Shown piece after piece: positions 10,966-23,559 of a stretch of DNA of 64,000 bases. A program made the translations under genes and the position numbers. Source of the DNA: Aulostomus chinensis. Taxonomy: Eukaryota; Chordata; Actinopteri; Syngnathiformes; Aulostomidae. How positions within the stretch are numbered: position 1 is the first letter of the stretch; each line of letters begins with the position of its first letter. The stretch covers positions 24,843,192 through 24,907,191 of the forward strand of contig JBBMOA010000013.1 in assembly GCA_037954235.1 (NCBI GenBank), given 5' to 3'. Under the pieces are notes generated by a model. It saw nothing but the letters and a program-made list of their open reading frames with translations. It did no database searches and was not told the origin of the DNA.

Positions 10966-11332
10966 TTTTGGCTTTCAAGTACTCTTAGTGTCTCAAGCTC
11001 AGGATGTTTTTTTTCTCTCCTGCATTACTTCTTTGTGACTCCAGAACGCAGGAAGAGCCAGCCATGTATATTTAGCTTGAAGCTACTTGCGATAGTTTGT
11101 TTCTACACAAGTGTTTGTGGATTACTGAGCATAGGAATGGATAAAGAAGACATGGATCATTCAGGACAATGTGTTTGACAGTTGGCAAATTTACTCTTTG
11201 GGCCTTTCGTTAGCTATAAGTTGCCGTTAGCTTCAAGCTAATATATGTGGCTGTCTCTTTCTGCTTTCTGGAGTCACCAATAAGTGACACAGTGGTGGGA
11301 CACTTACTTGTGAGTACTCAAAAGGCTAAAAA
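10966..11332. mobile_element. Foldback MITE-like element
   Basis: Long imperfect inverted repeat. The left arm at 11037-11085 (TGACTCCAGAA...TTAGCTTGAAGCTA) pairs with the right arm at 11227-11276, with about six differences over 50 positions. The outer parts also pair loosely (TTTTGGCTTTCAAGTACTC at the left, TTTTAGCCTTTTGAGTACTC read from the right end). The loop between the inner arms is about 140 bases and has no coding sequence. Related sequence lies at 18602-18960 and 62440-62700, so this is a dispersed family. Superfamily unknown. Confidence 0.7.
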
Positions 11333-11649
11333 ACACTTTTTTGGGAGAAGAATCACTTTGTTCTACATGGTTGTAGTAAATTCAGCAGTTTGGTAGCACG
11401 TACTATATCTTGGGATAAGGAAGATAAATTATACATGGATGGTTCATGTCCCTCTTAAATTATTTTCTACATAGTTTCAATAAAAGCTTGTAAAACAATT
11501 GCACAGCTTCTACCCCCTGTGAAATAAACACATTAAGAGGAAACAGGATGTGAAATGAAACACTGGACTTATGCACTTGATGTTGAGTCTCCCGCTGTAA
11601 ACTGGGTGTTTTATCTTGGGGAAGCGAGGAGCCAAGAGGAGGCCTGGCT
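11333..11649. other. Non-coding spacer
   Basis: No gene or repeat recognised. Confidence 0.45.
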
Positions 11650-11900
11650 GCAACGCCAGCCAAGGCGGCTAATTACATTTCCCATCTTGACAAGAATGGA
11701 GGATCCCTTCCTATGTTATTAATCATAATGAGGGGAATATAATAAGCTACCATACATCATGCAGTTGACAGTCATAGTTTGCCATTTGCAAGCCCAAGCA
11801 TTCTTCTCCTCCTTTTAATGGCCCAAAACTGAATTAATGTACACTGAGTTCGATGCTCGTAATCAATTGAGTATCAGATTTAAGGCCTTTTAGCTGAACA
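11650..11900. promoter_or_regulatory. Candidate conserved non-coding block
   Basis: Non-repetitive sequence rich in homeodomain-type cores: CTAATTAC near 11668, TTATTAATCATAATGAGG near 11717, GAATTAATG near 11832 and AATCAATTGAG near 11861. It also has a Pit1/octamer-like word, CATCATGCAG. Regulatory identity is inference. Confidence 0.28.
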
Positions 11901-14084
11901 CTCCAGGATTTTTGGATGAGCATCGGTAACGTCACTGTCCAGGAAAACGCTGAAGGTGTTCATACTCTATGTTGTGTGTGCATCACTGTGTACGTATGAT
12001 ACAATTCAAAACAATCGATCATGTAATTCATGGAATTTAGAAACTTTGGGCATGAGGTGAATGTAAGTCAGGGGGAAGCTACATTCTGCACACTTACCTT
12101 GTAATCAACTCATCAACAACAAAACAAAAGAAAACAAATGCCACCTTTAGGCGTGTGTGAGTGTGTGTGTCTGTGTGCGTGTGCTTGTGCATGTGTTCAA
12201 GTCCTGTTTACGACGCAGCATTTCACATAGTCTGGTGCACCAGGTCTACTCTAATGCGCAGCACAATCACTGCATTCAGTTGGAGTCACAACACTAACCA
12301 CATTTTTGTGCCAGTGTTTATTTTATTTTATTTTGTTATTATTATTTTTAATCGTTGGGCAACTACACGGTCCTCTGAGCGTTTAGAATGACAGAGTCTC
12401 AATGGAAACCATTCCATGAGTGTCGCAAGGCTGACAGAACAAACACAGCAAGTGTAGCAGGAACCTGACGGTGTGTTGCACAACGCTCCAGTGTATTTCA
12501 GCCATAACGTAACCACCGGTGTTTTCCTAACCTCAACAGAGCTGCGCACGCGTGCGTGCGTGTGTATAAGGATTTGCCGCAAAGGACCTGAAATGACTTC
12601 CCCTTTGCCGCTGTTTACACGGCGCTTCCACATCATTTGAATAGATGTCACACCATCACGGTGTAACGTGCTGTGCAGTAACAAGAATCCACATTTACCT
12701 CCACAACCACAGATTCCTTACGGTTACTTTTTATGAACTTTTACTGTGATTTGAATTAAAAAAAAAAAAAGCGGTGTTTCAAATTAAGAGCAAATGCTTT
12801 GTTTTGTTTCGTGTCTTTCCCCCCCCCCCAAGTCAGTCAACCGTCAAATGTGAGAGTAGCAGTTGGAAACAAGGTTTCTGGTTTGTGAGCCAGAGTCCAG
12901 TTTGGGTTCCCCATCCTCTGCAGTGGTCTGGTAAATGTTCCAAATGTAATTTGTACGTTTCAAGAGTTGTTATTTGTATGAGATTAAAGGGACTGAACTG
13001 TGGCTGTAACAACTCTGTATTTTATGTCAAGATGGCGCGGGTTTGAAGGAGAAACTTTGGAGTCCTTTTAGTCTCTTTCAGCTTGTTTTGTTTTGTTTTG
13101 TACTGGATCTCTTGTGTGGTTCACTGCTCCCACCCTCATCAGCACAGATGGACAAAGGAAATGCACAACTATGTTTAAGGTTTCACATCTAAAGATGCGT
13201 GATTAATGACGGGGACACATCGGTAGCATCCAACTAAACCACCTGATCCACTAATCCACCTCCTTGGCCCCCCTTGCTAAGTTCGCTCTTTCTGTATGTT
13301 GCTGTTGTGTATAAAACATAAGAGCCTAGCTTCATATGGCGCTGGTCTGGTGGTGAGTGCTTCTGAGCGCGTGCAGGTTGCTAAATACTTGTGCCTGTGT
13401 CTTTGATGGAATGCTGAAGGTGACAGTAAAGTGCAGCGAACCACATTTCTTCTTCTGTTGTCAGCCGTGACATTTCTGAATCAACTAGGGGAAGGCGATT
13501 CTATCAGTGTGTTTAATAACAGCACCAAAAATGAAAAGATCCTGAAGGTAGCCATACCTCCTGAACGGCTATCTGGAGAGCGAACCAGCACTGCAATGTA
13601 ATTTATAGCGACTGAGCTCACATCCCTCGGGCTTCTCTGGAGAAAAAACACCTGAAAAACCAACAAATAGGAAATAAAGGAATTTCTCCTCTTAATCCTC
13701 CTCACCTGGAGGGCAAAAGAGAGGGTTTTAAGGACTTCATGGACAAGCCAGATAAGGTCCAAGTCAGTCTGGTCAGTATTTTGATAACTTCATCAATCCT
13801 GGAAAATGCAATCAGATACAGTCCAACTCCAAGCGGCTGTTGCCCTCTGGGAGGCGGAGAGAGACATTTATTTTAGCGAGGAGGGCACACGATCTCCCTT
13901 TTGTAATTAAGAGTACCCAAATAATCAGTGCGAGTTACCCCTGAAGTGGAACAGTTAGAAACAAATAAAAGGCTAATGAAGAAATGATTGCTCCTTTACA
14001 GGAAGAAGGACGAGAAGGAATTTTAAGGTAGTTAGCTGCCTGTACGAAGCACCACAAGCTAGCTTTGCTTTTGATTGAGACCGC
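11901..14084. other. Non-coding stretch
   Basis: Holds a degenerate (GT)n near 12150-12195, a (TTTTG)n near 13086-13100 and a T-box-like inverted pair at 12648-12666. 13480-13920 is ordinary. Open frames here show no recognisable domains. Confidence 0.45.
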
Positions 14085-14142
14085 TTGGAAACAAATGAGG
14101 CTGTAAGTGCGCATGCAAGCCCTTGTTTCTGTCCCCAGACTT

Positions 14143-14150
<8 letters not shown>

Positions 14151-14220
<70 letters not shown>
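14151..14220. repeat. (AC)35 microsatellite
   Basis: Seventy bases of uninterrupted AC, the longest CA tract in the window. Confidence 0.98.
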
Positions 14221-14222
<2 letters not shown>

Positions 14223-14378
14223 CTGCTCATCTGGAGCCATCAGTGGTTCTTGCTCAAGGGCACTACCATGAGGTCTCTGAAGGAGCTGCGGACTGAACAA
14301 AACATTCTCAGATTCGCCCATCATACCTCTTGGGCCGGGACAATCCAATAAGTTTGAAGATTACTTTCTTGGGTCCAA

Positions 14379-14430
<52 letters not shown>
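14379..14430. repeat. Alternating CA/CG tract
   Basis: About 52 bases of strictly alternating purine and pyrimidine, with (CG) blocks at 14382-14392 and 14410-14416 inside a CA run. This is the classical Z-DNA-prone composition. Confidence 0.95.
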
Positions 14431-14544
14431 TTGTTGTGTGCTTTGGATTCGCTGTGTCCAGCTCTTCTTCCATCTCTCATTTTTGAGGCAAATAAAGCAC
14501 ATCAAGTGAGCTGGAAATCATTTTGCAAAAATCATATTTTCTAT

Positions 14545-14700
14545 CTTCCAGTTCCCATCAATATTTCCTAACGCGACACGTCGTAATGCTCATCGATATA
14601 CTTTGATGGAAGCACGACTGCTGTCTCAGAATTTCGCCTGTAATTTTGCAGACATCCGTAATTCTACATTTGCGCCACATGAGGTTTTTCTGACGTAGAT
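14545..14700 (+). repeat. Dispersed repeat copy A
   Basis: The 44 bases at 14585-14628 match 17059-17102 at 36 of 44 positions in the same orientation, and nearby TTCCCATCA/TTTCCATCA words also match. This is a diverged pair from one interspersed family. The CCATCA...GGAAGCACG layout resembles fish foldback MITEs whose ends read TTTCCATC and GATGGAAAC (from memory). Confidence 0.5.
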
Positions 14701-17009
14701 GTCATGAAACCTGTCAGGACTGCATACACGTGTATGTGCACATGCTTTGTTTAAAAAAAAAAAAAAATTAGAGCTTTTCTGCAAGATCTGGGATTTGGCA
14801 TCGGTTTTATGATGAATAATTCATATCCGGGTCATGCACGTACCTGCACTCTTTCCCTTGAAAATTGAATACAAATTCGGTCACCAAAAAACAGGAAAAT
14901 AGTGACTGCATGACTTCTGATGTGATGTTGCTGCTTTCTCAAGACTCCTTCAGTGTCCGTAGATCTTCCGAGCTTCCCATCGTTAAAATATGTCACACAG
15001 CGTTCCTGCTACCCTCTGTTCCTTCAAGTGTTGATCTTTGGTCTGGTGTTTGCATTTCTTGACAGATAACTGACGGCAGATCAAGACGTTGAGCCGTTTG
15101 CGACGAAAGGTTTTGACTGCGCAGATGAAAGTTTATAAATTCCAAAGAACAACTTCGTCTCCGGTTACAAAGCGAGGTCAATCCACTTGCAGTGACTAGA
15201 CTTTAGTGGTGAGGGCGCCATACGTGGACGACAACATAGCCGCAGCAGTTTTTAGCTATTTGAGGATTTCAGCTGTCTCACCTTGTCTCTCTTTATTCCC
15301 CCACCTTTTTTTTTGTTTTGGTCAGGGGGGGATGCTTTTGATGAAATCTTTAAGGTGACATTAGTGAATGTGTTATGGAACAAAGACTTGATTGTTCAAG
15401 GCGAGTGTGGCACATACTTGTGTGTAGAGAAGTTGCGGAGGCTTGTTGGGACTATTAGCGTATCAGTGTTCATCTGAAATGTGATCCTCCACATCTGCGT
15501 CTTTTCACCCTGGCCAAATTCCTTGCTACTGTAACTAAGGTGATTGTTTTGTTCCAAGGCAGTGCAAGTTCTGCTCTCCTTTGACTGTCCACCCCATAAA
15601 AGTGTCAGGATTGAAATATCTGGATTAAGAATGAGTGAAGCGGCTGACATTTTCAACAGCTTGTGTGAGACGTCTCTGTCGTCGGCAGCACAGCCTTCCA
15701 GCAGGAGGTAAATGCATTAGCTCGTAGTCCTCCAGAAACCAGATATGGCGCTTTTATTAAGAAGGACACAAGTTAATTTATGTCAGAGCTTAAAGTGAGA
15801 CTGTTGCTGCTTTTAATGTTGATAATGAAGCAGGTGCTGGGTGGGGCTCGACTTCAAAACAACAACTGGATCTTTCTCAGGCTTGTCTGAATGTTTTCAT
15901 TTTCGAAGATTATTTGTGGTTCAGATCAATCGAAAGTAATGACGTTTTATTGGAGCCGGACCCAAGGATCTTTCAAAAAACAAACAGGAGGACATGCAGG
16001 CACGAGTTTGCGCTGCAAGACTCACTTAAGAGCTACAGAGAGGAAAACCATTCACAAACTACACGGCAGCAGCTGAGTCGGAGAAGGAGTGAGACACTGC
16101 TGAACTCTGTGCAACGTGTCCGTGCATGCAGAGGGCCTCTGCTAATATTGACACATTCCCATCTGCCATTGTCTTGCCAAAGCTGAGGCCTGGGGATCAC
16201 TGCTTGGAAAAAACAGCAGCCTCACATCTCCCTCCCACTCGTGGCCAGTGATCGACACACTGACTCATGGAATGAACACTTCAACTAAAGGGGCGTCTGG
16301 ATAGCATCTCCTGCCTCCTCTGAACTATCCAGCCTCTTGAAACGTTTTGTCGCCGTGCTGTCCGGACTGTGCCATTTTCATTCCTGTGCAGCCACTCAGC
16401 TCTTCCACCTGTCATCTGCACTCTCAGCTCCTTCAGCCGACCTGCTGACAGCCTCCAAACGTGAGGGGAGTCGCAGGGCCAGCAGCGCCAGGAGCACTAG
16501 GAGCACCAGGGCAGGAGTACCGATAAAGCAAACATACCGTATTCAGCTGCCATTTAGTTCCTCTGCTGATGGAGTGATAAATATCTTCAAGCACAAAGAT
16601 AGGACTCAGAATTTAACAATTAAAACTGAGCAAATAATCGAAGTGGCTCAACGCTGGCTCTGAATGGCCGGACCAGTTCATCTGTCAGCAACAATTCCAC
16701 TTCATGATTTTATTGTTTTATTTGAGTGTCGAAACTCCCTAAAGTGAAATTTCTGATTTAAAGTAAATTTTGTCCTTGACTGAGTGCAGTTCTCAAGCAT
16801 TTGCTTGAATGATTGAGATGAGCACCAATACAAACACGTATGTTTGGTTTTATTAAACAAAATTCTACGAATATGGAGTCGAGTAAAGAGCCTGCAGGTC
16901 ATGAGGTGCGCATTAATATGTTTGGGATTGCTTCAACACGGCAGTTTCCATCTCACATTTTGCTCTTTCACAAACCAAGAGTTAAAAACTGCAAAACAGA
17001 GAGGTTTAT
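14701..17009. other. Non-coding stretch
   Basis: No gene recognised. A poly-A run lies near 14753. The 108-residue frame at 16337-16663 is rich in Ser/Arg from short GCAGGAGCA-like repeats and matches nothing known to me. 16100-16330 is non-repetitive but has no distinct motif cluster. Confidence 0.45.
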
Positions 17010-17105
17010 TTTTTAGCTTTTGCGGTTTCCATCAGCCTTTTGTAATATGATTCCTCAAAATGCGCATCGAAATACGTTGAGGGAAACACGATTGTTGACT
17101 CACTG
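17010..17105 (+). repeat. Dispersed repeat copy B
   Basis: Partner of the copy at 14545-14700. TTTCCATCA occurs near 17029, followed by the 44-base shared block at 17059-17102. A GGTGGAAACAC word near 17638 could be the opposite end of a larger element, but this is uncertain. Confidence 0.5.
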
Positions 17106-18601
17106 AGAAGCAAAGGTACCCTAACAACATCCATGCTAGCAGTGGGGAGGTCATAAACCTTGAAGATGTGTCTGATTGGTTAAGTCTGTTCAGATATGAT
17201 TTTTTTTAAATTTAGCTAGCTTGATTTTCTTCTATGTAAGCTCGATATGCAGAAGACATTTGCATTTCACGGTTAAGTTTGGTGATAATTACATTCGGGA
17301 AATGGGGTCCAAAGTATTTCAATCAGTAAAAATTGGTTCGTCTCATGCGGCGCCACTTTATGATTCAGGCTAACATTAATGCTCCGCTGTCACATGACCG
17401 CAAGTTAAGGCCAACCAAGCAGGACACCCAGCTGGGTGTAATTTTACTGCAAAATATTGCCTGCATAAAACACTACAGCAGCGGTATTTACTTCAAATAT
17501 TTAGTAATGAAGAAATTGCATTTCATGGCGGTCTTATTGCAAATGTTCCTTGTAGGAATAATTAGAAATAGAATAAGCAAAAATTTAATGTCTGTCTCTC
17601 TGCAGGTGACAGTAAATTGTCTTCGCCATGGTTCCTCGGTGGAAACACAACGTATAAAAGCAGAGCGATTACGCACAAAATAACCGCATTAAAAACATCT
17701 GTTTAAGACATCAAGAGCATCACACAGCAGGTAAACCGACGGGGGTCAAACATCAATTTTAAAAACTCATTCGACAAATCACAAACAGGATGAGATTTGC
17801 AGTCATTAAAATGTGCCTCCATCAACAGGGAAATAAGTTTGACCCGTTGCAGTTTTGCTACTCTTGTAGAGCCTCGATACAGATCTCTGGATTACACAGG
17901 ATGTCTTTTTTCTTTTTTTTTACAGTGTGTGAGAACACCCTCATCCACCATCCCTGTACAGGTGATGTATGAGCTTTAAACCATTGATGTCGGACTATTA
18001 TAATCCCGGCACCGAGCTGAGAGTGTTTGGAGAAACAGGAGTGCTACCACCATGTCTCTACTTTCAATGAAACCAGCACGGGTCCGTTCATTCGTCAAGC
18101 TATCTCTGATCTTCTGCTTGAGTTGCACCACCTTGACAGATGCAGAGGAGAGATGGGGTTAATGGCCATTAAAAGTAAAGACGCCGATGTTGATGAAACA
18201 AACCTTTTGATATTTCAAGATAAGGGAGAAGACTGTAGCTGCAGATTCTCCCGTCACTGACGAAACAGCTGAGTTACAGGAAAGACTGCCGTCCGTTCTC
18301 CATTGCTTTACAAACGTAGACTTGCCTGCTCTGCCTCCTTCGGACTCACTGATCTGCTTTAGAGCTCACGAATCCTTAGTTAAAAGCAGAGCCGTTATCA
18401 GATCTTAACATTAGCGTGGCATTACTCACATACTGCTCGTCATGTCAGCTAACACAACACCGACTGGCTAACATCAGCGGACAAATGAAACTCATTGTTT
18501 GGTACGTTTGGAACTTAATCATTGTAACTTCAGTGCTGAGCAAAATATACAGTATTGTGATTTCGGTGCAGAAATGTAAACATCTCTACACTTCGTAAAA
18601 A
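17106..18601. other. Non-coding stretch
   Basis: No gene recognised. An octamer ATTTGCAT lies at 17258-17265. GCTAACATTAGC-type words near 18405-18480 suggest further repeat debris. Confidence 0.45.
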
Positions 18602-18960
18602 TGTACCTTAAGCACACGCAGATGTTTCTTTTCCCTCCTGCATCACTTTATTTTGACTCAAGAATGCAGAAATATCCAGCTATGCATTTTTAGCATGAAG
18701 CTAAATGAAGTCATATGCTATCTTTAAAGCTATTCCTTAGCCCCCAATTTTTTTTTGCCTTTTAAATTATGACAAATAAGTGTCTTGAGCTTAAAAAGAT
18801 TTTTTTTTTGCATCTTGCATCAATTCTTGGTGACTCCAGAATGAGGAAGGAGCCAGCCACATCCATTTAGCTCTCAGCTGATAGCGACTGATGGCTAACA
18901 ACAGCTACGGCAACAAAACAACAGCGAAACTGCACCAAAACGTGTGTCTGCCAACTCTCA
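18602..18960 (+). repeat. Two tandem arms of the foldback repeat family
   Basis: 18625-18710 and 18755-18900 each carry the left-arm vocabulary of the 10966-11332 element: CCTGCATCACTT, TGACTCMAGAATG, CCAGCYA and TTTAGC. The second half also has the outer portion (TTTTTTGCCTTTTAAA, AAGTGTCTTGAGCTTA). Both arms point the same way, so this is not the simple foldback form. It may be a rearranged or nested insertion. Confidence 0.55.
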
Positions 18961-21900
18961 AGCGCAGTTTTCCTCGTTTATATTGCAACTGTTTAACTGC
19001 ATGCATTGAGAGTTCTTATTTGAGACCTCTTGACATGTATTTCACGACAGTTCAGGCAAATTCATAGACATCAGTTTGGTCTAATAACCTGACACTCTCC
19101 AGTCTCAACACTTGTTTATAGTCCAGATTGGCTTCTCTGAAGGGTCGAGATAAGATGGAAAAACAATACTCGGGAAGGAAGTGCCCTGATGGGACAAGCA
19201 AGCTGAGCAGCCAGCATCCTCCGGCTCTCACATCTCCGACGGCTGCTGATCTGCAGCATTAGAGGGGATACGGGCAGGAGGAAGGCATGTTGAATCACAC
19301 ATTTGACTTATGACTTGGCCTAATCTTGCAATCTTGTGCATGAATGATGTTGGTTGATGATGTGTGGACGGCAGTTTCTCACTAAGTGCCATCATTCATA
19401 CATTTCAAGCCTCAGTGGCTTCGCTTTCAACTGTTAGAAATGAAATGCTTAATTGAAAAATGCTCCACTGTCTGCGGCAGCACGGGGATGGATGGAGATG
19501 GGCGCTCCAAGCATATTCAGTCCTGCTTTGGAAAAGTCTGTGAGGCCATGGTTGAAGGTTCAAAGTGTTCAAACTGTTGGGAAATATTCAATATATTCTC
19601 ATTCGGACCCTGTTTGTCTGTCAATAAGGACACAGGGAGGGCTCGGACACCTAAAAAGACAACGAGTTGCTTTTACGTTTGACATTTCTAGTAGGAAGAT
19701 GCACTTACTGGGGCGTTTTCTGACCTTTTAAACGTGGACAGCTAAGACTGCTGCACGGTGAGCAGCGTGCATGCTGCAGGGTGACTGACCTAGAGTGCAC
19801 AGTCAGCAAAGCTTCCCTGAATGAAATTACAGGTACAGTAGGAAAAACAGCTGTCTGTTGTCTTTTAATCAAAATCTTTTCTATTGTATCTTCTTGCATC
19901 CTCTTTATTTATGTATCAGCTGCTGTGGTAAAAAGAAAAATATGTAGTTTCCGTTGCAGTTTATGACCTCAATGAATGATTACATGCTGGAAGGAAGAGA
20001 GATTCAAGAGACTAAAGCAGCATGTTTCAAACAGTCGCAACCGTCTGAGAGCAACTTAAAAAAAAAAGAAAAAAAGAATTTGCAACGAGCTTAAAGTTGG
20101 GAAAGTTCGATTTATAGATGGAAACCAGAGTAGTCATCCACACACGGCTCTACTCAAATGAGCAGAACACCTACCTGTATTTTTCGTCTCAACATACACG
20201 CGGTCATCAAAATCCTGGACATGGTTGCCTTTTTTGAAGTTGTTGATAATTAAAGCATTTTCCCCAACAATGCAGTCCGTTCAAATAATAAGCACAGGGC
20301 AGATAAAGAGCGAGAGAAAGAAGCTTCGTTTACGGCTCTGCTCCCAACGTACGAGAACAGACAGAGTTTGAGTTACGATTATGGGTTAACGTGAAACAAG
20401 AGCTCTGCACTCAAAAGACAGGACATACAGTCCCTGCACAGTGTAAGTGAGTAAAGAAAAGAATGGTGTCAAAAGAAATGCAAAAGGTAATAACTCTGTA
20501 GCGATGAGGCCAAAATGACTTAATGGGTGCGCTGGTCATGCACCATTTGGTGATAATCATCAGACTTTCGTGTCGCGTCACATGTTTTGCGCGAACCATC
20601 TGCCTGTCACAGGCGAACTTCAGCCAATCGGACCAAAAAAACCAGACGTAGAAACCGAAGCCAGTCAGTAGGAAAAAGCCTTTGTTCTTCTTTCAAAGAA
20701 GAAACGCTCCTGATACCAGTGGAGATTAGGAATTCAGGTCAGAGAGCACAGGAAAGCTGAAGCTGACGTGAGGCAAGTGTGTTGGTTGAAGAAAAAAGGT
20801 TTTGTCTTTTCCCCCCAGTCTTCACTGCATACAAATGCTTAAGCTTGAATGGTTTAGTATAAAGTTAGGACACAGTGGTTGTCAACAAATCATTTATTTA
20901 CCAGAACCAACAACCAACCATCTGCATCACACATCATCACCTTCAAACAAATCCTCGCAAGTTAAGTGAAAGCGGCCGTCTCCCCCTCCTGCGCCGTCGC
21001 TCAGCGCCTCACCTCCACTAGTTGAAACAACACCCAACTAACTTTTTTGTCAGTGTCAGCAACATGAGCTCAAAACCAATTGCCTCCAATCAGTTTAATT
21101 TTGAGGTGTCGGCTCACGCTGATCAGGGCCTCCTGTTTCAAACGGCCCCTGAATCTCGAGCCCGGTTCTCTTGTCTGGTCTTCTGCTCTGCTTCCCAAAG
21201 TGGAAAGTAGCGCCACTCAGGAGGCGCGCTGCAAGAAATGTAGATCCATCTTTGTTTTTCTGTTTTAGGGGGTTAGAGTTAAGAGTGATAATCAGATATC
21301 GTGTTTACAGGGAAATATATTCAAGACGTACGTATGGCACACACAAACTGAATGATAAAGGTTAATTGTACTTATTAAAAGCCCTGTGAAAGGTGGTGTT
21401 TGTTCAGAGAGGAAATGAGGCGTCATGTTCGCTGGCTGTTGTTTACGTCAGCCAAAAGCGCTGAATGTGCATAACGCTTAATTCTGGTTACCCCTCTGCT
21501 GACAAACGTTGATAAATAATTTCACTGTGGGGCCACTCAGAATTTCCAAATGCGATCAGACCGAACTGATCAAATTCTGATGGTGAATCAAGTCATTTAA
21601 TGGGAGTTTACCCACTGCTTTACTGCTGGAGCTGTAGGTGGCTACTAGCTTCTCAGTTAGCCAACGTGAATGTGATTACATAATTTCATTTCGCAGCTCT
21701 TCCAGACATTCCAAATGTGATCAAATCAGATTTTGATAGCGGGTCTCGTCATGACACAGGAGTTGTGCGACGCTCTAAACGATTCATCCACCGTTTTACA
21801 GCAGTTTCTTCCGCAGTCTTCTCTTCTGCGGATGAGAATTTGCGGGTCGTGGCGATGGGGGAGTGCCACCAAAAAAAAACAAAAAAAAATCTGAATTTTT

Positions 21901-23039
21901 TTTTTTTTATTAGATATGGAATTTTTACACACCGCTAAGTTGTGGATGAGTTATCAAATGTTAGAAGTGGTTTTACAGGGACAGAAAAGAGATACTTTGG
22001 TGCAAGAAATGATAAATGTGAAGAAGTCAATTAACAATTTACACAATGACAGAGGCTTAAAACTGGGGAAGTGTGTCTTTTCAACAGGAGACAGGTTGAA
22101 CATTCAAAAGAGGCTCCTTCTTTCTTGCAGTGTGTTGATCTCGTACAGTTGCTGCCTAAGCAGGCGGATCCTCTAATGAACCAGCGGGTATCAGCAGATG
22201 TGGGTCCATAACTTAATTTCCCCCCTTAGCTATAGAACAGATCCTATGGCGTGTAAGTGGTCTTGATGGATGAGTGCTACAGCTCATCATACCCCCACCA
22301 CCACCACCAACCACCACCGTGCCATAGCCCTCAGTGCTGCCTTTACTGTCCCAAAATAAACATGCAGCCACATTTTTTTTTAAATGTGCAAAAGCTCAAG
22401 GGTGTGAATTGTAAAAACACAGCTGGTATTCTTTTTCTTCCTCAGTGAAACAGCTTAGATACCTGATTCCAGATTGTCTTACCAGCGCGGGAGAGCAAAA
22501 TATTATTTCCTGCCACCATAGGCAGGGCTCTGTTTAATTACTTGAAACGTCAAAGCATCATCGGTGTCTAAAGAGCCACATCTCATCACAAGTGAGCAGG
22601 AAAAAGCTGGTAAACATACCTGGGGTTTCACCTGAGTCGCTCTTTCCAAGGTGTAAACAAAAGATAAAGTTAGCAACTGAAATTACCAAATAAAAATAAA
22701 AGTGTGTTGGGTCGCAGCTGGACCTTGAGGCTTGTATAGATATACATGGTGCTGACAAGCAGCATTAGAGATTCACTGCTTCCATCTAAGTCTAGGATCC
22801 ATAGAGTCTCTAGATATCATAATTTTATTTGTATAGAAGCAGGAGATCAAATGCAACGCTTGGTGAAGAAACACGTCTCCTGAAACGATCTGGTGCGATG
22901 GCGTCCCTGACATCTAGAGCTGTTGTGTTTTGGGGCGCAATTTAAAACGGCATTTATGTCATTGAAAAGGGGTTTTGGTGTTTTTGTAATATTAGAATTA
23001 ACTTCAAAGCCACTTACATATACACAGCATACACTAACC

Positions 23040-23042
<3 letters not shown>
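18961..23042. other. Non-coding stretch
   Basis: No supported gene. Noted items are A-rich tracts near 20055 and 21870, a (CCA)n run at about 22286-22317, and an internal echo at 21544 and 21710 (TTCCAAATGYGATCA, then AAATYTGATRG). Most of this reads as ordinary diverged intergenic or intronic DNA. Confidence 0.45.
22440..22560. promoter_or_regulatory. Short candidate conserved block
   Basis: Complex sequence with GATTGTCTTACC, AATATTATTTCC, TGTTTAATTACTTG and GTCAAAGCATC. Motif content is compatible with an enhancer fragment, but the evidence is weak. Confidence 0.2.

Positions 23043-23084
<42 letters not shown>
23043..23084. repeat. (AC)21 microsatellite
   Basis: Uninterrupted dinucleotide run. 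Confidence 0.97.
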
Positions 23085-23085
<1 letters not shown>

Positions 23086-23489
23086 ATATCTTCTCAACGT
23101 ATCCTCTGTCCCTCTCAAGGGCAGGGAGACGTGGTTGCTGCTGGAGGACCGTGGGGACCATGTGGCGAGGCGTCCATATGGGGTAACCTGAGTAAATGCA
23201 GGGTTAGGCCACCGTGCGTCAGTGCACTCTGTTGACTGTTTCAACAGACATGTTTTCCCAAAGCAAGAAAAAAGTACACTAAGAGGGGTGCCTTAAGTCA
23301 CGGCTCGGTTCACCCTGCTCTCTCGCGTCAGGAATCTGATCTCGCTCACTCAAAGGCTGTGACTTCCCTCCGCTGCACCGCTCCAACACATCACTCCTGC
23401 TGTAGACTTGAACCCTCTCTCCAATCTTAATGCAAACAATTAGATTTTTAATTTATACCACTGTCTCCCTTCACATCTGACATTTGTAT

Positions 23490-23500
23490 CTCTCTCCCTC

Positions 23501-23531
<31 letters not shown>

Positions 23532-23543
23532 CCCTCTCTCTCT
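23490..23543. repeat. (CT)n polypyrimidine repeat
   Basis: CT run with a few CCC interruptions. Confidence 0.95.
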
Positions 23544-23559
23544 ATCCCTTATTTTATTT

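Noticed and set aside
14085..14351. Open frames across the (AC)n tract, with counterparts on the minus strand.
   Set aside because: The frames stay open only because the dinucleotide repeat has no stop codon; flanks show no coding character.
16337..16663. 108-codon frame with a Ser/Arg-rich middle.
   Set aside because: Bias comes from short AGCAGGAGCAC-like repeats; no domain, no splice context, no conservation evidence available.
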